A stretch of DNA of 7,797 nucleotides from positions 1 through 7,797 of the forward strand of contig CAYGKP010000117.1 of assembly GCA_964350605.1 (NCBI GenBank). The letters run 5' to 3'. Shown piece by piece: positions 1 to 5,987 of this stretch (positions within the stretch are counted from its first letter, which is position 1; each line of letters begins with the position of its first letter). The notes under the pieces are model-generated. The model was given only the letters and a program-made list of their open reading frames with translations, was not told the origin of the DNA and did not search any database. Both the position numbers and the translations under genes were made by a program. The stretch is from CAYGKP01 sp964350605 (lineage in GTDB: Bacteria > Bacteroidota > Bacteroidia > Cytophagales > JAAEPT01).

Positions 1-1822
1 ATGGGTTGCCCGAGAACGTACCGTCCCAACCTTCCAGGATGTCCGAACTGGTGAAAAGCTGTTGGCCCCAGCGATTGAAAATCAACAGTTCATACCCCTC
101 GATGAACAGGCCTTCGGGTAAAAACACATCGTTGAGGCCATCGCCATTGGGGGTAAAGGCGTTGGGGATGAGGAGTTTTTGTTGTTGGCGCAGGCGAACG
201 ATGTTCGAATAGCTGTCTGGCTCCGCACCAGTGGCGATGCTGCGGATGCGATAGCGAATGACTTGTTGGTTGGAAAAGGACATGTTGTCCAGGTAGCTGG
301 TGCCCACCCCCATGTTTTGGGTCAGGAAGATCCCACCCGTTTCATCGAGCCATTCGAGTTCGTAGTGAAGCAAACCGCTGGGGTAGGTCGCGTAGTTGCT
401 CCAATCCAGGATTCGATCCGCACTGGCCACGGCCACGCTTCCACTCAAAAAGACTGGGCAGGCCGGCAAAGCCGCCGCCAAACCGCTGACGTTCCCGCAG
501 GAGTCCGTGTAGGTCACCTTGTAACAGGCCGATCCGCTACCTGCATCAAAGCTTGCGTCGGTGAAGGTGGTGTCGCCGTAAGGTGTGGTTCCGATGGTTC
601 CATACCCACCCCCCGTGCTGCGCCACACGGTATAAAATTGAGCCGCGACGGGCGAGGTTGTCCAAGTAAGGTCTGCCCGGCCTGAGGTAATGGTAACGTG
701 CGGCTGGGCGATGTCCCCTGGGATGGTCGAAGAAATTGTGGTCAGGCTTCGTGGGGCCGAGATGGACCGGACTGGGCTCGGGAGGCTCAGTTCGGCGATC
801 AGTTGGTATTGGTTCGTCTCGCCGCAACGGACGGGGTTGTCCAAGTAGGTGGTTCCCGCGGTGGTGGTCAGGGTCGCGCTGTTCTTCTCCAGGATGTATT
901 GATTGAGCGAGGGGCCGAGGTAGCCATTCCAACCGAGTTGATTCTGCAAGTCGAGCGCGGTAGCCGTCGTGATGTCGATGGTGCAGATCTCCGGCGAGAG
1001 CACCTCGTTGCTACAGGCATCAATCTGCGCGACACGATAGCAGTTGACCGCCGATTGTGTGTTCAATCCGGCATGGGCATAGGTGAGTGGCGTGACGGCA
1101 GTCGTCACCGTATCAAGCGGTGCAAAGGCGGCGGGCGTAACCCGGTGATCAATGCGATGGGTGAAAGGTGCGGCGGCTTGAAAGTCCAATTCGATCTGGC
1201 CGTTGGTGGTGCTGCGGGTGAGGACTTCCAGTTCGATGAGCTGTGGGGTGGTCAGCGCAGCGAAGGGCGTAATGTTCGCCGTGGCATTGTTGGTACACGC
1301 CACATTGAGGAATTCCCCGGTGACATTGATGGTCCGTGGCGTGTTGTTCGGGTAGACATGTGTGGCGGGCGGATCGGTGGCCAGAACGATTGTCGTACCC
1401 GACGCATCGCCCCAGTCGATCACAAAGCGTTCGTAGTTGGTGTCGGTAATCGTCACACGCGCCAGAAGGCCCACGCACGTGCCGACGGTGAATTGGGGTT
1501 GCGTCGCGTTGCTGACCACGCGGACATAACGGCTGGTCGTGTCGTTTGGGTCGGTGACAGTAGTGCTGTTCAGGTACTGTGTCACCTTAAATGTTCCGGT
1601 AGAAGAGTACGTATGGTTTGTCAGGCCATTGACACTTCCATCGCCCCAGTCGTAGCGGATCGAAGGGCAAATAGGTGAGCAGACTACGCACGAAGACACA
1701 GAAATACTTGAGCCCAGACAAATGATGGTGTCGCTCGCAGGGACGAGGTTGAAACAAGCAACCTGCGCCCGCAGCCCCGAGAGGCTGGCGATGAGCAGAA
1801 AAAAGGGAAACAGTCGTCGCAT
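1..1822 (-). CDS. Secreted multidomain protein with PKD and FnIII-like modules and a T9SS type B sorting domain (3' end cut by window edge)
   Basis: The reading frame is open from the ATG at 1822 to the window edge (607 codons). Residues 1-20 form a signal peptide (basic MRR, then a hydrophobic stretch ending in LRAQ), so the protein is exported to the periplasm. A PKD domain follows around residues 35-95 (WGDGS at W59, later HTYSSTGTFKV). A second PKD-like domain lies around 110-175 (IDWGDAS at W137). Residues about 190-550 look like four fibronectin-III-like modules, with W298 and W387 in strand-B positions and the recurring pattern CY(R/K)V...D(A/S)C(S/G)N. From residue 554 comes NAFTPNGDGLNDVF, then NRWGQ and GWDGTF, the gliding-motility-associated C-terminal domain (TIGR04131 type). 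That domain directs secretion through the type IX system, and about 30 residues should lie outside the window. The protein is therefore probably surface-exposed or released; its binding target is unknown. It starts 32 bases after hisS with no visible promoter between, so co-transcription is likely. Confidence 0.93.
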   Translation of the reverse strand, partial: MRRLFPFFLLIASLSGLRAQVACFNLVPASDTIICLGSSISVSSCVVCSPICPSIRYDWGDGSVNGLTNHTYSSTGTFKVTQYLNSTTVTDPNDTTSRYVRVVSNATQPQFTVGTCVGLLARVTITDTNYERFVIDWGDASGTTIVLATDPPATHVYPNNTPRTINVTGEFLNVACTNNATANITPFAALTTPQLIELEVLTRSTTNGQIELDFQAAAPFTHRIDHRVTPAAFAPLDTVTTAVTPLTYAHAGLNTQSAVNCYRVAQIDACSNEVLSPEICTIDITTATALDLQNQLGWNGYLGPSLNQYILEKNSATLTTTAGTTYLDNPVRCGETNQYQLIAELSLPSPVRSISAPRSLTTISSTIPGDIAQPHVTITSGRADLTWTTSPVAAQFYTVWRSTGGGYGTIGTTPYGDTTFTDASFDAGSGSACYKVTYTDSCGNVSGLAAALPACPVFLSGSVAVASADRILDWSNYATYPSGLLHYELEWLDETGGIFLTQNMGVGTSYLDNMSFSNQQVIRYRIRSIATGAEPDSYSNIVRLRQQQKLLIPNAFTPNGDGLNDVFLPEGLFIEGYELLIFNRWGQQLFTSSDILEGWDGTFSGNP

Positions 1823-1854
1823 GGGTTCAGTCAGCCAACGACCGCGGGGCCGCC

Positions 1855-3213
1855 TTAGTTTAACAACTCGGCCAACTCGGCCAGGGGAACGGGCGTTTGC
1901 GCGCCGTTTTCCAGGTTTTTGAGCATGACCGTTCCGGCTTTCGCCTCTTCCTCGCCCACAATGCCCGCGAGGGGAATCGCGCGCTTGCTGGCATAGGTCA
2001 GTTGTTTGCCAAGTTTCGCCTCGTCGGGGTAGACTTCAGCTTGGATGCCTTGGACCCGCAGTTCGGTAACCACCTTCAGGGCATAGGATAGCGTCTCGCC
2101 GCCAAAATGAACGATCAAGATGCGCGTGGGGGTGGGGTGAATGCCTTTCAATAAGCCTTCCTGGTCGAGTGCTTCCATCAAGCGATCCAGCCCGAAGGAG
2201 AACCCGACACCCGGCAAGTCGGGCTTGCCGAAGATGCCCGTCAGGTCCGCGTAACGCCCGCCGCCGCCGATGCTGCCGATGGAAACGTTGTTGGCGACCA
2301 GCTCGAAAATGCAACCCGTATAATAGGTGAGGCCCCGGGCCAACGTTGGGTCGATGGCGAGGTTTGGGGTGGGGCCGAAGCTGGCAACGAGCGACAAGAC
2401 TTCGCGCAGTTCGGCGATGCCTTTTTTTCCGGCTTCTGTCGAACCGATGATTGTCTCCAAGCCGCCGAGTACATGTTCAGGCGTGCCGCGCAGGTGGAGG
2501 AGTTCCATCAGCTTGTCGAGCTGGTCGGCGCGGTAGCCTTTGCCTTCCAATTCGTCGCGAACGCCGTTCCAGCCCACCTTGTCCATCTTGTCGATGGCGA
2601 CAAACAGCGGCCCGCTTTGCTCGATGCCCAAGGCTTCGGCGTAGCCCGCCAGCACTTGGCGGTGGTTGATCCGCAGGGTGTACTCGGTCAGGCCCAAATC
2701 GGTCAGCGCGGCATGCACCAATTGGCACAACTCGGCTTCGACCACTAAAGAGTCGGTGCCCACTACGTCCACGTCGCATTGGGTGAACTCGCGGAAGCGG
2801 CCTTTCTGCGGACGGTCGGCGCGCCAGACCGGTTGAATCTGGTAGCGTTTGAAGGGGAAGGGCAACTCGTTTTGGTGCTGAACAACAAAGCGGGCAAAAG
2901 GCACCGTTAGGTCGTAGCGCAGGGCTTTCTCTGAGATGTGGGGCACCAGGGAGGTACTGCCTTTCTCGATCTCGCCTTCGGGGATTTTGCTCAGGTAATC
3001 GCCCGAGTTGAGGATCTTGAAAATCAGTTGCTCGCCTTCGTCGCCATACTTGCCCGTGAGGACATCGAGGGTTTCCATCGCCGGGGTCTCGATGGGCGCG
3101 AAGCCGAAGCGTTCGAATTGCGTACGCAGGGTGGCGATCACGTAGTGGCGGGCGGCCATCGCCGCGGGCGCGAAGTCGCGAGTGCCTTTGGGGGTGTTGA
3201 GCTGGCTGGCCAT
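1855..3213 (-). CDS. hisS: Histidyl-tRNA synthetase
   Basis: This cytoplasmic class II aminoacyl-tRNA synthetase charges tRNA-His with histidine using ATP. The 452-residue length suits the Bacteroidota form. Visible signatures are KGTRDF (9-14) at the N-terminus, RYDLTVPFARF (99-109), motif 2 around 121-152 with FREFTQCDVDVVG, the histidine-specific loop RGLTYYTGCIFE (293-304), the glycine-rich GSIGGGGRYAD (313-323) and motif 3 VGFSFGLDRL (336-345). The anticodon-binding domain fills about 362-452. The ATG at 3213 is fixed by an in-frame TGA at 3222-3220, only two codons upstream. That TGA overlaps a TACCTTTG promoter box, so the mRNA probably has almost no leader. hisS is divergent from the small basic protein gene and is followed by the secreted protein gene. 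Confidence 0.98.
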   Translation of the reverse strand: MASQLNTPKGTRDFAPAAMAARHYVIATLRTQFERFGFAPIETPAMETLDVLTGKYGDEGEQLIFKILNSGDYLSKIPEGEIEKGSTSLVPHISEKALRYDLTVPFARFVVQHQNELPFPFKRYQIQPVWRADRPQKGRFREFTQCDVDVVGTDSLVVEAELCQLVHAALTDLGLTEYTLRINHRQVLAGYAEALGIEQSGPLFVAIDKMDKVGWNGVRDELEGKGYRADQLDKLMELLHLRGTPEHVLGGLETIIGSTEAGKKGIAELREVLSLVASFGPTPNLAIDPTLARGLTYYTGCIFELVANNVSIGSIGGGGRYADLTGIFGKPDLPGVGFSFGLDRLMEALDQEGLLKGIHPTPTRILIVHFGGETLSYALKVVTELRVQGIQAEVYPDEAKLGKQLTYASKRAIPLAGIVGEEEAKAGTVMLKNLENGAQTPVPLAELAELLN

Positions 3214-3220
3214 CGGGGGT

Positions 3221-3228
3221 CAAAGGTA
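3221..3228 (-). promoter_or_regulatory. Bacteroidota -7 promoter box for hisS (leaderless arrangement)
   Basis: Read on the minus strand, this is TACCTTTG, an exact match to the Bacteroidota -7 consensus TAnnTTTG. Its last base is 7 bases from the A of the hisS ATG. Transcription starting about 5-8 bases after the box would begin at or just before the start codon. I see no TTG at the usual -33 distance (about 20 bases upstream), which lowers confidence. The box contains part of the in-frame TGA that ends the upstream frame. Confidence 0.5.
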
Positions 3229-3256
3229 CGGATTTGAGGCCTTTGCGCGGGGCCTG

Positions 3257-3287
3257 TTGTCCATCCGATATCACTTCGCTACCTTTG
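3257..3287 (+). promoter_or_regulatory. Bacteroidota promoter (TTG-N20-TACCTTTG) for the small basic protein gene
   Basis: TTG at 3257-3259 and TACCTTTG at 3280-3287 are separated by 20 bases, matching the -33/-7 promoter architecture of the Bacteroidota primary sigma factor. Transcription should start near 3293, giving a leader of about 40 bases before the ATG at 3333. The leader includes the perfect palindrome at 3301-3310. Confidence 0.65.
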
Positions 3288-3300
3288 TGGTCCGTTTTCA

Positions 3301-3310
3301 GGGAATTCCC
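3301..3310. repeat. Perfect 10-base palindrome in the leader of the small basic protein gene
   Basis: GGGAATTCCC is its own reverse complement. It lies 13 bases downstream of the -7 box and 22 bases before the start codon. The position would suit an operator or a weak leader hairpin, but a 10-base palindrome can also arise by chance. The sequence match is certain; a function is not shown. Confidence 0.3.
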
Positions 3311-3332
3311 CGCTGTACGCTATTCCACTACC

Positions 3333-3548
3333 ATGGCCTCCACCAAGCTCGACCGCAAAGCACTGCGCAACGTCTCGCGCCAAGTCAACCGCAAGAAGAC
3401 CATCAAGCATTTGACTGCGAAGCCGACATTGAAGAATGTCGACTTGGAGGAGTTGAAGGCTCAGTTCCCAAACGCCAAGAAAGCCGCGCCTGCGAAAAAG
3501 GCCGAGCCGAAGGCGGATGCGGCTGCACCCGAAGCGGCTGCCGAGTAG
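3333..3548 (+). CDS. Small basic Bacteroidota protein with Lys/Ala-rich tail, function unknown
   Basis: The protein is 71 residues. Residues 1-36 are strongly basic (KLDRKALRN, NRKK, KPTLKNV) and probably helical. A short acidic stretch (DLEE, 37-40) follows, then a low-complexity tail of Ala, Lys, Pro and Glu (47-71). I count 17 Lys/Arg against 8 Asp/Glu, a net charge near +9. No cysteines, signal peptide or membrane segment are present. It resembles, from memory, small uncharacterised Bacteroidota proteins sharing KLDRK...KNVD; it is not ribosomal protein S20 or another one I can name. The charge suggests nucleic-acid or ribosome binding, which is inference only. The ATG at 3333 is preferred over an in-frame TTG at 3234, because that extension would run through the promoter. 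A strong promoter match precedes it, and it ends directly against the phosphoesterase stop codon. Confidence 0.85.
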   Translation: MASTKLDRKALRNVSRQVNRKKTIKHLTAKPTLKNVDLEELKAQFPNAKKAAPAKKAEPKADAAAPEAAAE

Positions 3549-3555
3549 TTACTCG
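3542..3555. terminator. Short dyad spanning two abutting convergent stop codons
   Basis: CGAGTA, two bases, then TACTCG form a perfect 6-bp inverted repeat. The plus-strand TAG (3546-3548) and the minus-strand TAA (3549-3551) sit in its centre. Tail-to-tail genes with no spacer need either a terminator inside the coding ends or overlapping transcripts. Either transcript could form this hairpin. The two-base loop is tight and no T-run follows on either strand, so a classical intrinsic terminator is doubtful. Confidence 0.3.
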
Positions 3556-4061
3556 CTGGTGGTTCGCGCGCCACGCAGACCCAATTCCAAGACTTCCATC
3601 CCACTCACTTTACCCGATTCAAGGGTAAAGCGCATCGCTGTGCGCACGTGATGGAACCCCTCGCGTCCTGCTGCGCCGGGATTTAAGTACAACGTATTAT
3701 ATGCCTCGACCCGCGCCGCCCGCAGGATGTGCGAGTGGCCACAGATGAATAGATCGGGTTTGCGCTGGGCCAGTCCGGCTTTGATACCTTTGCCCCAGCG
3801 ACCAGGGTGCCCCCCGATGTGGGTGATCCAGACCCGCACACCTTCCACCACAAAATCTTGATGCTCGGGGTAGCGCACCCGGAGCGGCCCGCCGTCGATG
3901 TTGCCCCACACCGCACGCAGGGGCCACCGTTGTTCCAATTGATCGACGACCTGAACCATTCCGATGTCGCCCGCATGCCAGACTTCATCGCAGCCCTCGA
4001 AGAGTTCCAGTAGGGCGGGGTCCAGAAACCCATGCGTATCGGAAAGCAGGCCGATGCGCAT
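3549..4061 (-). CDS. YfcE/MJ0936-type metallophosphoesterase
   Basis: This 170-residue cytoplasmic calcineurin-like phosphoesterase is a compact single domain. The metal-binding motifs appear in the family order: SDTHG with D8 and H10, HAGDIG with D32, WGNIDG with N54, THIGGH with H81, and CGHSH with H109 and H111, followed by NPGA at 127-130. All expected metal ligands are present, so the enzyme should be active with two divalent metals, probably Mn. Relatives hydrolyse model phosphodiesters and their physiological substrates are mostly unknown. Its ATG shares one base with the pyrE stop codon (TGATG), which indicates co-transcription and probably translational coupling. The link to pyrimidine synthesis is only positional. 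Its 3' end abuts the small basic protein gene. Confidence 0.93.
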   Translation of the reverse strand: MRIGLLSDTHGFLDPALLELFEGCDEVWHAGDIGMVQVVDQLEQRWPLRAVWGNIDGGPLRVRYPEHQDFVVEGVRVWITHIGGHPGRWGKGIKAGLAQRKPDLFICGHSHILRAARVEAYNTLYLNPGAAGREGFHHVRTAMRFTLESGKVSGMEVLELGLRGARTTSE

Positions 4062-4711
4062 CAGCGCCCCCAGGTCCCCGGGCTTTCGCGCCAGGCTTGA
4101 AGGGTGGGCAGCACAGAGGCATCGATGTACTGCTCGCGTTGGGCTTCTTCCAGCATGATTTCATAGTCGCATAAACAGCGCGTCGGAATGCCGGCGGCTT
4201 CGATGGCTTGGTACGTTTCGGGGAAGCCGTAGGTGAACAGCGCAATCAGCCCCACCACTTCCAGGCCTGCGGCTTTCAGCGAATCACAGGCCTGGAGGCT
4301 ACTCATGCCCGTCGAGATCAAATCCTCGACGACCACAACACGCTGGCCGGGCACCACTTTGCCTTCGACTTGTCGGCCCAGGCCATGTTCTTTGGCTTTG
4401 CTGCGCACGTAGATCATCGGCAGTTCCAGGCGATCGGCAATCAGCGCGGCATGGGGGATGCCAGCAGTTGCCACACCCGCGATGGCCTGCGCATCGGCGT
4501 GCTCGTTGCGGCACAGGTCCGAGAGGGCATCGGCCAGGAACGAGCGTGCCTCCGGGTCGGAAAGCGTCTGGCGGTTGTCGCAGTAGATGGGCGATTTCCA
4601 GCCCGAGGCCCAGGTAAACGGCTCATCCGGCGAAAGACGGACGGCGCCCAGTTCGAGCAGGTGATGGGCCACTTGTCGGGCCACGGTGGAATGGGCGATG
4701 GTCAGCGTCAT
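4061..4711 (-). CDS. pyrE: Orotate phosphoribosyltransferase
   Basis: The enzyme converts orotate and PRPP to orotidine monophosphate, the fifth step of de novo pyrimidine synthesis, in the cytoplasm as a dimer. The 216-residue length matches the family. Visible signatures are FTWASGWKSPIYCDNR (32-47), the catalytic loop region RSKAKEHG (103-110) with the conserved lysines and histidine, and the PRPP-binding motif VVVVEDLISTG (125-135). I chose the ATG at 4711. An open frame continues 49 codons further upstream, but that extension lacks family similarity and would overlap the divergent Nudix gene. The gene overlaps the phosphoesterase by one base. The upstream spacer is AT-rich with an imperfect dyad at 4744-4758 and only poor -7 matches, so its promoter is not clear. 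Confidence 0.97.
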   Translation of the reverse strand: MTLTIAHSTVARQVAHHLLELGAVRLSPDEPFTWASGWKSPIYCDNRQTLSDPEARSFLADALSDLCRNEHADAQAIAGVATAGIPHAALIADRLELPMIYVRSKAKEHGLGRQVEGKVVPGQRVVVVEDLISTGMSSLQACDSLKAAGLEVVGLIALFTYGFPETYQAIEAAGIPTRCLCDYEIMLEEAQREQYIDASVLPTLQAWRESPGTWGR

Positions 4712-4743
4712 GAGTCCAGAGGTGGGGCCAGCGAAACTAAGAG

Positions 4744-4758
4744 ATTTAACTGTCAAAT
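4744..4758. repeat. Imperfect dyad upstream of pyrE
   Basis: ATTTAAC, one base, then GTCAAAT pair at six of seven positions. The dyad sits 33-47 bases upstream of the pyrE ATG in an AT-rich patch that stands out from the GC-rich surroundings. It could be an operator or simply promoter-region AT-richness. No known regulator motif is recognised. Confidence 0.25.
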
Positions 4759-4770
4759 AACCCCTTCCTC

Positions 4771-4801
4771 TTGGCTTCGAGCGGGCAAACACCGACTTTT
4801 G
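4771..4801 (+). promoter_or_regulatory. Candidate Bacteroidota promoter for the Nudix gene
   Basis: TTG at 4771-4773 is followed after 20 bases by GACTTTTG at 4794-4801, which matches TAnnTTTG at all but the first defined position. The spacing equals that of the stronger promoter at 3257-3287. Transcription would start near 4807, leaving about 14 bases before the GTG start at 4821. Confidence 0.42.
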
Positions 4802-4820
4802 CGCCCTGGATTTATCCATT

Positions 4821-5504
4821 GTGAAATTCTTCGTCAACGACCGAAAGGTGCGCATCAAGTCTTCGGACCAGACTCTGGACCCGAAGGACTACGACCAAGT
4901 CATTGCCGACCATGAAGGGTTGGAGAAGGAACCCTTGGCCGGAAAAGTCTGGATTTGCGATGCGCAGCCGATCCATTTGATGCAGTTCCTGCGCCGGATG
5001 GAAGCGGGCGACCTGCCTAAACTGCGCTCGATCACCTTCACGGTGGCCGACCGTGATGCAGCCGAACAATACGTGCGCGACCAATTTCGCTTGGTCATGG
5101 CGGGCGGCGGGTTGGTCGAGCGGGATGGGAAATTGCTACTGATCTATCGGCGCGACATCTGGGACCTGCCCAAAGGAAAAGTCGAGAAGGAGGAATCGGT
5201 GGCCGAAGGCGCACGCCGCGAGGTGGAGGAAGAAACCGGCGCCCGGGTCGAGATTCTGAGCCACTTTGCTAAAACGCTTCATACCTATCTGGAGGACGGC
5301 GGACGCTGGACCCTCAAGGAGACCCATTGGTACCGCATGGCCTGCATTGACGCGCGGCGACTTAAGCCCGGCACTGGCGAGCAAATTGAGAAAGTGGAGT
5401 TTGTCCCGCTTGACCAAGTGCTCGAGCACATGAAGGATTCCTTCCGCTCGATGCGCCAGTTGGTTCGCAAGTACCTAAAAGGCGAGCCCGCCTCGAGCCG
5501 CTAA
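4821..5504 (+). CDS. Nudix hydrolase with an N-terminal extension
   Basis: This 227-residue cytoplasmic protein should cleave a nucleoside diphosphate linked to some moiety; the substrate cannot be read from sequence. The Nudix box fits GX5EX7REUXEEXGU exactly: G119, E125, R133-E134, E137-E138 and G140. It is preceded by GGGLVERDGKLLLIYR (95-110) and WDLPKGK (114-120), strands typical of the fold. Residues 1-90 form an extra domain ahead of the Nudix fold (KFFVNDRKV at 2-10, ITFTVADRD at 71-79), a layout I recall from Bacteroidota Nudix proteins near pyrE and coaD. The start is a GTG at 4821; family proteins begin with a similar V(F)xNDK segment, and no ATG is in frame nearby upstream. The gene is divergent from pyrE and convergent with coaD, with 13 bases between stop codons. 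Confidence 0.95.
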   Translation: MKFFVNDRKVRIKSSDQTLDPKDYDQVIADHEGLEKEPLAGKVWICDAQPIHLMQFLRRMEAGDLPKLRSITFTVADRDAAEQYVRDQFRLVMAGGGLVERDGKLLLIYRRDIWDLPKGKVEKEESVAEGARREVEEETGARVEILSHFAKTLHTYLEDGGRWTLKETHWYRMACIDARRLKPGTGEQIEKVEFVPLDQVLEHMKDSFRSMRQLVRKYLKGEPASSR

Positions 5505-5509
5505 GCGGC
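5497..5509. terminator. Short GC-rich dyad spanning the Nudix stop codon
   Basis: GCCGC, TAA, GCGGC is a perfect 5-bp inverted repeat whose three-base loop is the Nudix stop codon itself (5502-5504). It lies in the tight convergent junction with coaD, whose stop is at 5520-5518. No T-run follows on either strand, so it is not a convincing rho-independent terminator, though it could stabilise or end transcripts weakly. Confidence 0.28.
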
Positions 5510-5517
5510 CCTCTGAT

Positions 5518-5982
5518 TTAACCCTTTAGGCTGTCCAGCGAATAGGGCAGGAAATCTGCGACATCCCCGCCATAGCGGTGAATGTCGCGCACGACCGACG
5601 AGGAAATGTAGGCCAAGTGCGGAGCGGTAATCATGAACACCGTTTCGAGCGAGGGATTCACGTGGCGGTTCCCTTGGGCAATGGCGTTCTCGTACTCGAA
5701 GTCGGTGGTATTACGCAGCCCCCGCAGGAGGTAGCCCGCACCCACTTCTTCGGCGAATTTTGCGGTGAGGCCCTGGTAGGTGCGCACCTCGACGTTTGGC
5801 ATTTCGCTGGTGATTTGCTCGATGGCCGAGATCATTTGCTCGACCGAGAAATAGCGGGACTTGCTGGCGTTTACGCCCACACCGATGACTACCTTGTCGA
5901 ACAGCCCAGCACCGCGCTGTACAATGTCGAGGTGACCCTTGGTGAACGGATCGAACGAGCCAGGAAAAACCGCAGTTGCCAC
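5518..5982 (-). CDS. coaD: Phosphopantetheine adenylyltransferase
   Basis: The enzyme transfers AMP from ATP to 4'-phosphopantetheine to make dephospho-CoA, the penultimate step of coenzyme A synthesis, as a cytoplasmic hexamer. The 154-residue length is standard. Signatures are FPGSFDPFTKGHLDI (6-20), which holds the nucleotidyltransferase TxGH motif (T14-H17), RGLRNTTDFEYE (87-98), and the C-terminal ISSSVVRDI (126-134). The start is a GTG at 5982, five bases after the DUF3822 stop codon. No alternative ATG gives the conserved N-terminus, which begins almost at once. It is the last gene of a compact minus-strand operon with the DUF3822 and pseudopilin-like genes. Confidence 0.98.
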   Translation of the reverse strand: MATAVFPGSFDPFTKGHLDIVQRGAGLFDKVVIGVGVNASKSRYFSVEQMISAIEQITSEMPNVEVRTYQGLTAKFAEEVGAGYLLRGLRNTTDFEYENAIAQGNRHVNPSLETVFMITAPHLAYISSSVVRDIHRYGGDVADFLPYSLDSLKG

Positions 5983-5987
5983 CGTAC

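Noticed and set aside
698..1678. 326-codon open frame on the plus strand
   Set aside because: It lies fully antisense to the secreted PKD/FnIII protein, has no recognisable domain and arises from GC-rich codon use on the opposite strand.
2477..3274. 265-codon minus-strand frame overlapping hisS
   Set aside because: It is an alternative frame of hisS rich in Arg and Pro, with no family pattern; hisS is unambiguous.
3234..3332. N-terminal extension of the small basic protein from a TTG
   Set aside because: It would be encoded across the TTG-N20-TACCTTTG promoter, and the ATG at 3333 begins the recognisable basic segment.
4732..4739. TAGTTTCG on the minus strand as a -7 box for pyrE
   Set aside because: It has one mismatch in the TTTG core, and no TTG lies about 20 bases upstream (the nearest is about 14).
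4751..4756. TTGACA on the minus strand upstream of pyrE, as a sigma-70-type -35 box
   Set aside because: No -10 hexamer occurs at about 17 bases, and Bacteroidota primary promoters use a different consensus.
4712..4858. 49-residue N-terminal extension of pyrE
   Set aside because: The added residues do not resemble the family and would overlap the Nudix gene; the ATG at 4711 gives the standard length.
4208..4915. 235-codon plus-strand frame across pyrE and the spacer
   Set aside because: It is antisense to pyrE and overlaps the Nudix start in another frame; no domain is visible.
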